From the NCBI GenBank assembly GCA_037447655.1, contig JBBHKE010002514.1:64001-92893 (forward strand): a stretch of 28,893 nucleotides of DNA. Direction: 5' to 3'. The position numbers were made by a program, and so were the translations under genes. This stretch comes from Zygnema cylindricum. Lineage: Eukaryota; Streptophyta; Zygnematophyceae; Zygnematales; Zygnemataceae. Shown piece by piece: positions 20,677 through 28,893 of this stretch (within the stretch, counting starts at the first letter, position 1; each line of letters starts with the position of its first letter). The notes beneath the pieces are model-generated. The model saw only the letters and a program-made list of their open reading frames with translations, searched no databases and was not told where the DNA came from.

Positions 20677-21671
20677 TGTTGAAATCTGTGAAGTATTTTC
20701 TAGTTCTAAATTGCTGAGCAGAAATACAAAATATGCAGGCAGTTTGCCTCCACCCCTCTCTCTATCCCCCATCCTTGTTGTAGTCATTGAATAAGAGAGA
20801 GAGTAGTGAAGCCATGGTTGCCTCAACTTCATTAGGAAGGACTGAAGAGTGACTTTAAGTCACTCTCAACAAAAGGTTGATTCCGGCAGGAATCGAACCT
20901 CCGATCTGCAGAGCGTGGCGTAGGCGTCCGCTTTAACGAGTCTGTTGTGGAAGTTCGCTAAAATTTATAGGGTGAGATTACTACATAAAGTGTGTTACGT
21001 CCTCTAACCGATTAACGAAAATATGAATATAAGGACATAGAACTAATAATATATAGTGCCAACATGATTCCGCACATAACAAATGAATCGGACATTTGTT
21101 TCGACGGTTGTGATTACATTTTGGTTTTTATCCAACGGCGCACATCATTGCCCAGATCCCGGAATGGTCACTTTGGCTTTTTGTGACGTGGCATGACCTG
21201 GCGCCACATGGAGAGGTAACATTTGGTCGCGAGAATTCCAACGAACCTACGGACGAGTAAAAATGGGGGCACGTGTCCAAATAATAGCCTTGTCGTACAT
21301 TATTCGTACAAAAGGTACATAGGCAGTAGTACTTTTTCGTATGGTACACTAATATGATTGGTATGTAATTTCAGTAGATAAGAGTTATTAGAGAAAATTC
21401 GGACTTAGTGAATTTTCGGAAAAACAGTCACCTCTCCCCTTAGGGGTTTGTATAAAATAGGCATCTTTGCTACCCCATAACTTATCGGCTGGTTAGCCGT
21501 TTTCACTGAATCTTTTTGCTAAGGACTCACGAGAGTCTAAGCTGCACAGGGTGCAGTCAGATTGTCAGTTTGCTTTCTTGGGCAGCAGTGGGTGTTGCTT
21601 GAAGTGGGTTAGTTAAAAGCTATGTAGATGCTTCCTGAATTTTGTAGTCTAATGGAGGACACATATTTGCA
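20677..21671 (+). repeat. Diverged, probably solo LTR related to copia elements 2 and 3
   Basis: Shared landmarks with the other LTRs, in order, are GTATTTTCTAG, a GAGAGAGAG...AGCCATGG stretch, the tRNA-like module, TTTGTTTCGACGG, the CGTGGCA block, GTACTTTTTCGTA, ACACTAATATGATTGGT, CACCTCTC, CATAACTTA and a terminal ATTTGCA. No gag follows. ATTAT before and GTTAT after could be a 4/5 target duplication, but GTTAT could also be the start of a decayed primer-binding site. The left boundary is uncertain by some 40 bases. Confidence 0.68.
20882..20950 (-). other. tRNA-like module inside the solo LTR (antisense to LTR)
   Basis: The minus strand has a perfect B-box match GGTTCGATTCC (20899-20889) followed by CTGCCGGAATCA, which looks like a tRNA T-arm and acceptor 3' strand. 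An A-box-like GTTAAAGCGGACGCC lies upstream. No 5' acceptor strand pairs with it, so it is not an intact tRNA gene. Confidence 0.5.
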
Positions 21672-22181
21672 GTTATTAGTTACACAATTGGACAGGCGAT
21701 AATTGATGTACGCAAAGTATTGCAACTGTACTTTATTTCCGTACTATAACGACCCCCACCTCAGAGGTCTCAAAAGTTAAAACCTCATATAATCGAATTC
21801 AACATTTTTTTTTTTCAAAATCCGAACACTCCTCATCCGGCCGCGTCATTGCACCCATATGATTTGTGACCCTGTAACCGGATACGCGCTTACGAAAAAA
21901 AAAAAACCGAAACTTGATTTTTAGGAACTATTCATACTCGCCCCTAGCCGAATAAATACAAAATTAGGCCTCTTTTTCATTAGGTTGTCTGAATAAACGT
22001 ACAAACTCATCTCTTGGTAGGGTTAACTTGCAAGGTCTTCCATTATGTGGGACCAGTAAACAACCTTTATGCATTGGCTTAGTTTGGTTGGTACCACTTA
22101 GGTTAGTGTTCACAAATTTGAAAATAATATAATATTCATCAAACTAAATATTTGAACGCAATATCTATACTAGTGGAGTTA
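21672..22181. other. Non-coding stretch, nothing recognised
   Basis: There are A/T homopolymers (21806-21819, 21896-21906) and no supported coding block or repeat partner. Confidence 0.4.
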
Positions 22182-22896
22182 GGGCACTTTCCCATGTAAA
22201 AACTTAATCTTGCTACTTAATTTTTTAGCAAAGATTTTATGTACTACTTTAAGACCGTCACGCTGAAACGCAAATAATGGTTACTTTAAACAGTGACGGA
22301 TCTAGACGCGATTGTAATTTGGGAATTTTGTAGAAAATTACAAAACTTGCTACAATTGATGATGTTTACAAAATAGCGACGGTTGTAGGCATGTAGTTTC
22401 GTGTTACATTGTAGATGTGTAGGGTTTGTGACATTTTGATGTCACGCTCACTATGATATGGTCGACGTCACTAACTCCAAATCCTTTTGCCATGGTTTCC
22501 CGATTTTGATTTTGCGTGTTTTCTCACTCTAATTGCCATCAATAGACGCCCAAATACATTTAAAAATAATCATTTTAGATATCTTTCATATGATTCCATT
22601 ATTGTTTTTTTTTCATTGCAAAGACTGTAAGACGCGTGCGGCAACATCATAACTTTAGTTAAAATATTCTCCCGATGTGATTTGAGGAGAAATTTGAAGA
22701 TGAGCTAGGGGGACGCGAAAGTGGGTCGAAACGCGTTATATGACAAATGTCAATAAATTTAAAGTTTCAATTTGACACAAATTTTACTATGGTAATTTAT
22801 TTATTTTGGTACATTTGTAGATTTTCTCGTTGCGGGCTAAGTTTTAGAAAAAAACTACAAGAAAAAATCTTTATTTTATCACTTGGGAAAGTGCCT
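22182..22896. mobile_element. TIR element, 715 bp, PIF/Harbinger-like non-autonomous (MITE-like)
   Basis: The left end reads GGGCACTTTCCCATG and the right end, reverse-complemented, AGGCACTTTCCCAAG. Both are flanked directly by TTA (22179-22181 and 22897-22899). Short terminal repeats starting with G-rich sequence and a TTA duplication are typical of PIF/Harbinger (Tourist-like) elements. No transposase is visible. Internally it carries ACAACCGTCGCT-like motifs on the minus strand. A decayed inverted relative lies at 15780-16190. The superfamily call is inference from ends and duplication only. Confidence 0.65.
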
Positions 22897-22907
22897 TTAG
22901 TTGATAA

Positions 22908-23048
22908 TTCGTACCAATAGGTTTGCAGCAGCCAGATTATAATTTTGAAAATGTAAATCAAAATTTTGACACGGAATGGCAAAATGACATGTCAAACTTT
23001 GAAGGTCAGTGGATGTCACAAGAAGCTTGCGAGGATATGTTCAGTTGA
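22908..23048 (+). CDS. Possible terminal exon of an unknown gene (47 codons)
   Basis: I do not recognise this sequence. From 22908 to the TGA at 23046-23048 the frame is open, and a plausible splice acceptor, AGGTTTGCAG, ends at 22928. The encoded tail is rich in Asn, Gln, Asp and Glu and has two Trp, with segments such as NQNFDTEWQND and NFEGQWMSQEACEDMFS. That composition is unlike the Ser/Leu/Phe-rich chance frames elsewhere in the window and recalls acidic activation tails. It begins 9 bases after the TTA duplication of the TIR element. No upstream exon was found. It may equally be a chance frame. Confidence 0.25.
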   Translation, partial: FVPIGLQQPDYNFENVNQNFDTEWQNDMSNFEGQWMSQEACEDMFS

Positions 23049-23160
23049 CTTCGATCTAGCGTGGCAAGTGGCACATGGATTGTAGGACGTGCAAGCATGT
23101 AATCGCGTGTTCGTCGTGGATATTTTTTCGCTTTTTCACGTATACCAATGGTAGACAACT

Positions 23161-23201
23161 AGTGTGAAAAACCTCTCCTCGGAGGAGAGTTTCCGCACAC
23201 T
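23161..23201. repeat. 41-nt imperfect palindrome
   Basis: AGTGTG at the left pairs with CACACT at the right, and the centre CTCTCCTC-G-GAGGAGAG (23173-23189) is perfect. The flanks between centre and ends pair only partly. There is no T-run, so it does not look like a terminator. Confidence 0.6.
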
Positions 23202-23469
23202 AAATGATTTACGCGATTGCTTCACAGATTTGAGAGTGAAACATCCAACTGTGAAGACGTAGGCCAATAAAATAAAAGCATCCTAACAGCTATCGAATAA
23301 ACATGTTTTTTTTGACAAATAAATGTTGGTATGAATATGTACAAAAACGTACAGCGTCCTGTAAACAACCGCACTTTTTCTCTAATAGAAGACCACCTTT
23401 AGTGATACATCTTTCTTATATCTTCCACGATACTAAGAGTTTAAAGTACAATAATGTTGTACAGTATGG

Positions 23470-23489
23470 ACACTATAGTTATATAGTGT
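23470..23489. repeat. Short hairpin ACACTATA-GTTA-TATAGTGT
   Basis: An 8-bp perfect stem with a 4-nt loop in AT-rich sequence. It could be chance. Confidence 0.4.
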
Positions 23490-23945
23490 ATTATAGTGGA
23501 ACGTACCTACGAAACATTTTTCTTTTGTTTTTGCTTACTCGGCCGTACCCCAATTTTTTTTTTCCTTGATCACCTTGTCCAATCTTACCAGCCCCCAAAA
23601 TTTACCATCTGAAGTCGTTCTCAATCCGACGCGGTTGGTTAGGTACAAATCGGGTACGGATTCAATTACCCGATTGCGACCTCTACCATCCTTAACATTT
23701 ACAAAATTCCGTTAATTTTTTGCATTGTGAAGTACAAACTATACAACCATACTTTAATGATACATGCTTCAACAAAGTGAAGTACTTGTTCTATTTTGGT
23801 TTGGTTTGGAAATAAGACAAATCGGTTGAATTAGTGTCATTTGCTTGTTAGAATTTTGTGTCCATTTGCTGCAAATGACCAGAAGTCAAAGTAAGTAAAA
23901 GTTGCGTGAGAATGAATCAACCGGAGTCTTGTTAGGTATATGTAC

Positions 23946-24030
23946 GGTTGATTTGACGTCAAGTTACATTTGTGTAGACGTCAAGCTAAATTTGTTTAGA
24001 GCTCAAATACAATTTGCGTAGATGTCAAAT
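23946..24030 (+). repeat. Degenerate tandem repeat of about 23 bp
   Basis: Successive units share a (G)TAGACGTCAA core with AATTTG spacers: TTTGACGTCAAG, GTAGACGTCAAG, TTAGAGCTCAAA and GTAGATGTCAAA. It is non-coding, and the surrounding 23202-24218 holds nothing else recognisable. Confidence 0.55.
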
Positions 24031-24218
24031 TTTGGTGAAACGTAGTCGTCTACATGTACTGTACGGCAAGTTAAGTCGTCGCAGATTTTGAGTGAGTGTC
24101 ACGTAGTAAATTGTGATTGTTGATTTGATTACGTAGGTCACAAGTTAGAATTTTATTCTTTTACGTGGAACACAAGTAGCGTAGTACCTACGTCATTCAC
24201 ATATATAAAATGTACTCA

Positions 24219-25289
24219 TGATGGACATTGAAAATAAATCATCAATCTACTAAATGATGTAGAAATTAAAGGATATTTTTGTATTTTCTAGGTTTGTAAA
24301 ATGCAGAAAAGAAGCAGAGGTAGTCTGACTCTAACTCCACTCTCTAGCTTCCACACTTGTCGCAGTCATTGAAAGTTGGAGAGGGAGATAGAACCATGGC
24401 CGCATATGCTATCCCAACGGGGACAGACAGTAGGTTGGTGGATTAACAAAAATATATCTTGACCGACCCAAGATTTGAACTTGGTACCTACCGCCGTCGG
24501 GGTGGACGGTAGCCGGTTACATTAGCTAATTAGTCTAAGATAAAGGTTAGAGTATATACGATTTGGTAGCTATTTAAATGATAACACGTAGGCTATTTCA
24601 TTTAACGGGATATTTAAACATAGATACAGTTTGTAATGTACGCCGTACGGATAATCCGAAACGGATACCTCACAACTTGTTTCGAAGTCGAAACAAATAT
24701 TGCGCAAATATTAATGACGACCACGATTGTAATCCAGCTTAATCGGACGACCACCAAGCATGTGAGACCACGGAGTAGGTTTTCGGCGATTTGTTGTAGG
24801 CTTCACATATATTGCCACGTGGCACAATCACATTGGATTACAAGATCTCCGAGGATTACAGAAACGAATCCAAAAGTGAAATGTGTCGACTTGTTGGCCA
24901 TGTCATACAATGACCGTACAGAAAGTACACCAACACCTGTACCTTTATGTACGATAGAGTATTATGATTTGTGCCGTACTTCGATAGATTGAGTTTTAAA
25001 GAGAGATAGGACTTAGAAACTTTTTATAGATAGGACCCTCTCTCCTACAGAGCATTTGTACAAAAGGTCAACTTTGACCCTTCATAACTTACTTCTCAGG
25101 GGAGCAAATACTAAGACTCTTTTTGCTATTGACTAAAGGGAGTCATACCTTCACAAGTGTGAAGTTGGTTGAAGTGTTTGTATGCCAAGGTGGCAGTTAT
25201 TCTTTTTGAAACACAAAAGAGTCAAGGTTATCCTAGAGGCTTCGCGTGAACAACCTACTTTGAAGACCTATGGAGATCTCACATTTGCA
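24219..25289 (+). repeat. Copia element 3: 5' LTR (about 1071 bp)
   Basis: This aligns with the reverse complement of 8783-9890. The outer edge is placed at TGATGGACATTG (24219) because the distance to the shared TAAAGG block matches that in the 3' LTR of element 2. A TG at 24258 is the alternative. The inner end is ATTTGCA, directly before the primer-binding site. A 118-codon open frame inside (24636-24992) has no counterpart in the sibling LTRs and is not a gene. Confidence 0.82.
24465..24540 (-). other. tRNA-like module inside LTR 3 (antisense to element)
   Basis: On the minus strand a perfect T-arm, CCAAG-TTCAAAT-CTTGG (24484-24468), follows a perfect 5-bp anticodon-like stem, CCGTC-CACCCC-GACGG (24509-24494). 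An A-box-like TTAGCTAATGTAACCGG lies upstream. This copy has the best cloverleaf character of the four, but no acceptor stem closes. Confidence 0.5.
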
Positions 25290-25302
25290 AGTTATGGGCC
25301 CA
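25290..25302 (+). promoter_or_regulatory. Primer-binding site matching initiator tRNA-Met anticodon region
   Basis: AGTTATGGGCCCA follows the LTR's CA end directly. GTTATGGGCCCA is complementary to TGGGCCCATAAC, the anticodon stem-loop of eukaryotic initiator tRNA-Met, rather than to the tRNA 3' end. The ATG within it (25294) is also the likely gag start. Confidence 0.78.
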
Positions 25303-26240
25303 CCCTCTAGGGTCCCCATATTCAATGGAGCTGGCTTCATATATTGGGAAAGTATGATGGCAAGAGCTTTATGTGAGAAACGGTTTTGGGGAATAGTGAG
25401 TGGACGGGTGAGCCATCCATCAAGTCTTGGGAAATCTCTAAGGGTTACACGAGGCTGAATCACTAGAAATGCAGATCCATCTTCAACGGAGGAGACAAAG
25501 GAAAGGGAGGAGGTGGAAAAAGGAAAGGAGAAGGAGACGGTCACACAAATTGCAACCGGTTCTGCGTTTATGTCACCTATACCAAGGAACAAGGAGAATG
25601 ATATCGATACCTAGGACTACAAAAATATGGCGGCTAAGCACTTCATCCTCCCCCAACTTACTCAAGGGCTTGCATCTCCTCATTTGCAGGTAAAGAGGGC
25701 ATCCGATCTTTGGGTTGCTCTCAGAAAGATGTACAAAAGTAGTATGATTCAGCAACAACAATTAATTGATTAGAATATTAATGAGTATATATACAAAGGG
25801 GGGAAGATGTTGGATTTTTGAAATGAGTTTGCTACACTTTTCATTGAACTTGAGAGTGTTGGAAAAGTATTTAGTGAGTACGAAAAGGTTAACGTTTACT
25901 GATTAAGTTACCCGATGAGTTTGAGAACATAGTCAACCTTGTGAAGAACATCGCGAATTCAAGGTGGATTTGGAATTCAGTGGTAGGGATGATTCTCGTT
26001 CGAGAGAATACGATTGAGATCCGAAAGGGAGAAAAGAGTGGGCAAGCCTTGGCAGCTGGGACCAATTGGAGGAACAATGATTCCTAGAAACCGGTCGAAA
26101 ATTATGAAAGAGGGGGGCAGAAAAATCAGACCGACAAGCTCGAACCAAGGACTCCCATGGGTTTGTGCCATTTTTGAAAAAAACCCGGGCACTATATGGC
26201 TGAATGCACTAAGTTGCCCGAGCTGTAGTTAAAGGAGGGG
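25294..26240 (+). pseudogene. gag: Copia element 3: Gag pseudogene
   Basis: The ATG at 25294, inside the primer-binding site, opens the frame MGPPSRVPIFNGAGFIYWES and leads into ALCEKRFWGIVSGRV. The frame stops at 25456-25458. The charged region continues in-frame or shifted to NKENDIDT with a TAG at 25612-25614. Next come AAKHFILPQLTQGLASPHL and SDLWVALRKMYKSS (family: W..L...Y). The zinc knuckle at 26166-26207 reads C-H-F-stop-K-K-P-G-H-Y-M-A-E-C, with the second Cys changed to TGA. RNA packaging would be lost. It is homologous over its whole length to 13270-14203. Confidence 0.85.
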
Positions 26241-26742
26241 CATATCGGTGGACCCCCGATAGGAAAGAAAAAGGCCCTAGTGACACAGGTACATGAGGCG
26301 GAATCCGACGACGAGGACGATGAACTCCTATTGGATGAGGAGTTGGAAGCGAAAAACGATGTTTAAATTCCACGAAAGCAGAAATGTGCTTTCGGTGGAT
26401 TGAAAGGTGAAGTAGGTTGGATTTTAGATTCAGGTGCATCCATGGACATGTGTAAAGATAAACACCTGTTCACTAAGATAAGAAAGATTCCCACCATAGA
26501 GATATAGTACACGGATGGGAGGATAGTCGATACTACTCTTGTAAGATCGGTAGATCTAAAAGTGTTAGTAGAAGGAAAGACATCTATAGTTACATTTTAC
26601 GATTATTTCGGAGATGAACAAAAACCTCTTCTCTACGTCAGTATTATATGATAAAGGTTTTGAAATTAGCACTAGAAAAAGAGTCTTTACTGCTAGTTTT
26701 GAGGAGGAAGTTTAATTCACTGCTGAAAAAGGTAGCCAAGGG
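26241..26742 (+). pseudogene. pol: Copia element 3: protease remnant
   Basis: After an acidic stretch (ESDDEDDELLLDEELEAKND) and an in-frame TAA near 26364, the active-site motif WILDSGASMDMC (from 26418) keeps D-S-G-A. LFTKIRKIPTIEI and VDLKVLVEGKTSIVTF follow with further stops (TAG near 26505, a frame change near 26640). The motif is intact, but the domain cannot be translated as one piece. Confidence 0.82.
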
Positions 26743-27090
26743 ATGTTTAGGTTGATTTTAAAGAATGAAAATAAGAAAATTTATTATGCTAGTGTTCATT
26801 ATATAATGTTGTGGCATAAGAGGCTTGGGCATGTGAATCTAGATAAGTTAAGAGAGATGAAAAAGATGGGAGTAGTGGAAGGGATTCAGTTTGGTGAAAG
26901 TGAAAATCTAAGTGATTGTGGTGGATCTGCTCAAGGTAAAGCACACAAGTTACCCTTCCCTAAAACTGCCACCTATAAGGGAGAAAATATTCTAAATTTA
27001 GTACACAAAGATATTTGGGGGTCGGCCAGAGTTCCATCACATGGGGGAAAGATATTTATGATAACTATCATCAATGATTGGTCTCGATAG
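26743..27090 (+). pseudogene. pol: Copia element 3: GAG-pre-integrase and start of integrase
   Basis: This is an open stretch of 115 codons. MLWHKRLGHVNLDKLREMKK carries the LGH zinc-site His. NLSDCGGSAQGK keeps the first Cys but has Gly-Gly-Ser where the sibling has Ser-Gly-Cys, so one zinc ligand is lost. LVHKDIWG has the first catalytic Asp. The stretch ends NDWSR-TAG (27088-27090), where the sibling has Tyr. It is the longest uninterrupted pol segment of this element apart from the next one. Confidence 0.88.
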
Positions 27091-28080
27091 GCCAGGGTGT
27101 ACTTTTTGAAAAATATCTCAAGGGCTCATGAATGTTTTAAACAATATAAAGCATGGAGTGAAAAACTCCATCAAACCTCAATCAAAAGAGTAAGGAGTGA
27201 CAATGGTGGTGAGTATAACTCTAACCAATTTGAGGATTTTATGATAGAAGATGTAGTGCAACACCAAAAGAGGGTTCCTAAAAATCGTGAGCAGAATGGT
27301 GTAGCTGAAAGATTAAATGGAACATTGAGTGATAGTGCTAGGAGTATGTTGTCAGATAAAAAGATAGGAAAGAAGTTTTGGGTCGAAGCAATGAATTGTG
27401 CAAATTATCTCAAGAATAGAGTTCTTACTTCAGCAGTAAAAGGCCAAACACCGTATGATAGATGGACAGGCCGAAAACCAGATGTTTCACATTTAAAGGT
27501 TTTCAGTAGTAAAGTGTTCAGTTTTGACACAGATATGTGAAACTGGAAGTTAGACCCAAAAGGAAAATCAAGATATCTAATAGGATATGAATAAGATGTA
27601 AAAGGATATAGAGTCTACAATCTCAAGAGAGAGGATATTATCCTCGTGAAGCATCTTGTGGTTATGGAGAAAGGAAAATCTATAGATTCCTTTAACTATA
27701 CATAGACAGTCAAAATCAGATTTGAGTCAGAAAATTCTGATGACTTTGAGCTTCCTAACTATCCAGGATTTCAAAAAGATGATGATCTTGTAGGTACGGA
27801 TCAGATCGAGAAGAACCCAAATGTGTAACCCCTAGGATTAACTCCAACCGAAGCGGAAGACGTGGTGGAAATCAACCCCAAATCAAGGGAAAGGTAAGTA
27901 GTAGAAAATGTTTGGAAGAATCCAAGAGAGCCATCTATTGCGGCAACCGAGTTTGAGGGAGGAAGAAGAAGCAGCAAAAGACTGCAAGAGACACAAGTTG
28001 ACAATAAGGTAACCAAATTGTCTCACCCCGATGAACCTGAAACTTATAATGGGGCAATGACTTGTCCTGAAAGAAACCGG
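27091..28080 (+). pseudogene. pol: Copia element 3: integrase core, C-terminal region and linker
   Basis: An open stretch (27091-27540) carries VYFLKNISRAHECFKQYKAW, KRVRSDNGGEYNSNQFEDF (catalytic Asp 27199-27201) and EQNGVAERLNGTLSDSARS (catalytic Glu 27307-27309), with the canonical 35 residues between Asp and Glu. SAVKGQTPYDRWTGRKPDVS follows. After TGA at 27538-27540 the C-terminal blocks GKSRYLIGYE and DVKGYRVYNLKREDI continue with scattered stops (27592-27594 TAA, about 27703 TAG). The acidic linker EGGRRSSKRLQETQ then leads to RT. The integrase core looks nearly intact apart from the upstream stop. Confidence 0.87.
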
Positions 28081-28893
28081 TGAAAGACAACCATTAATGA
28101 GAAGATGGCCTCAATTATGGCGGCCGATTTATGGGAATTGGTGGATTGTCCTTCAGCAAGAAGCCAATTGGGTGTAAGTGGGTATTTAAGCTGAAACTCA
28201 ACCTGATTAACACCATTGAGCGCTACAAGGCTCGGTTAGTGACGAAGGGGTTTACCCAAAAAGAGGGAATTGACTACAAGGAAACTTTTTCTCCTAACGC
28301 CAGGTGTCCTTTAGTTCGGATACTTCTCGATATGGCGGCTGGAGAAGACATAGAAGTCCATTAGATGGACATCAAGATGGCCTTTCTACATGGAGAGTTG
28401 GAAGAGGAAATTTTTATGTTATAGCCTAAAGGATTTGTAGAGCAAGGGGAGGAAATCAAGGTATGCCGACTGATCAAATCTTTGTATGGGCTAAAGTAGG
28501 CGCCTGGCAATAGAACAAAAAGCTTGATGAGTTTCTTACAGGTTTGGGATATATTCGGATAAGCTTAGATCACTCAATTTGTTTGTTTGAAGATGAGGAA
28601 GGAATTATTTTTATTGTAATTTGTGTTTATGATTTGCTTGTTTTAAATAAATTTATGGATTAAATAAATAAGTTGAAAAATGATCTAAAAGGAAGATTTG
28701 AGATGAAGGATATGGGAGAAGCAAGGTATATTTTTGGAATTCAAGAAGAGAGGGATAGAGATAGAAAATTAATAAGATTAACTCAAAAGGTGGTTATTGG
28801 AAACATGTTAGAAAAATTCCAAATGAATAAGGCAAATAGTTGTACCACTCTTATGGAATAAAAGAAGGGAAGTGACAGAAGTGTGGAAGAGGG
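28081..28893 (+). pseudogene. pol: Copia element 3: reverse transcriptase pseudogene, cut by window end
   Basis: Blocks in order are [14 protein letters not shown], a frameshift near 28150, [73 protein letters not shown] and DMGEARYIFGIQEERDRDRK. In-frame TAG stops at 28362, 28422 and 28497 all fall where the family, or the sibling element, has Gln. The YVDD box is damaged: the sequence reads C-V-Y-D-L-L-V (around 28622-28642), lacking one of the paired Asp residues. RT is therefore dead on two counts. Confidence 0.9.

Larger units (their letters stand above)
24219..28893 (+). mobile_element. Copia element 3, cut by window end
   Basis: A 5' LTR, primer-binding site, gag, protease, integrase and most of RT lie on the plus strand in Ty1/copia order. 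It is a close sibling of element 2 (8783-15252) in inverted orientation, sharing LTR, primer site and protein sequence throughout. Several stops and frameshifts make it inactive. RNase H and the 3' LTR should lie beyond the window. Confidence 0.9.

Noticed and set aside
20882-20950. Genuine tRNA gene on the minus strand
   Set aside because: It has a perfect B box, but the 5' acceptor strand is missing. The block is a shared internal part of an LTR.
23303-23569. 88-codon plus-strand frame
   Set aside because: It has no motifs, has Phe/Tyr/Leu-rich composition typical of AT-rich chance frames, and has no neighbouring support.
24636-24992. 118-codon frame inside LTR 3
   Set aside because: The frame is not conserved in the sibling LTRs. 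The sequence is explained as LTR.

Overview
This is a gene-poor, AT-rich stretch of a eukaryotic nuclear genome made almost entirely of decayed transposable elements. Three broken Ty1/copia LTR retrotransposons, a plant-style hAT (BED finger) transposase relic, a foldback element, short TIR elements and old dispersed repeats suggest a large, repeat-rich land-plant genome. The lineage cannot be fixed from the window. No intact host gene was found.

Layout. (1) 1-6568: a plus-strand copia element entered inside gag and followed through protease, integrase, RT and RNase H to a polypurine tract and a 567-bp 3' LTR. Its integrase is split by a 1469-bp foldback element (2398-3866) with 552-bp inverted arms, TG/CA ends and a GATTA duplication. 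(2) 6569-8782: AT-rich non-coding DNA holding old dispersed repeats and GTAC/CCCTAAA-rich blocks. (3) 8783-15252: a complete but dead minus-strand copia element with both LTRs (about 1.0-1.1 kb). (4) 15253-20676: repeats, a TIR-element relic and a minus-strand hAT transposase relic (17520-18110). (5) 20677-21671: a diverged, probably solo LTR of the same family. (6) 22182-22896: a 715-bp TIR element with a TTA duplication, followed by a 47-codon, Asn/Gln/acidic-rich open stretch that could be a stranded terminal exon. (7) 24219-28893: a third copia element, sibling of the second, on the plus strand and cut by the window edge inside RT.

The order gag-PR-IN-RT-RH identifies Ty1/copia in all three elements. 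Every one carries stops and frameshifts, so none is autonomous. The second and third elements have a primer-binding site matching the anticodon region of initiator tRNA-Met rather than its 3' end, which points to half-tRNA priming as in Drosophila copia. Their LTRs carry an antisense tRNA-like module. Comparing the siblings shows many stops at Gln (CAG to TAG) and Trp (TGG to TAG/TGA) codons, consistent with cytosine deamination in silenced DNA.

All boundaries come from reading by eye. Percent identities are rough and no database search was possible.
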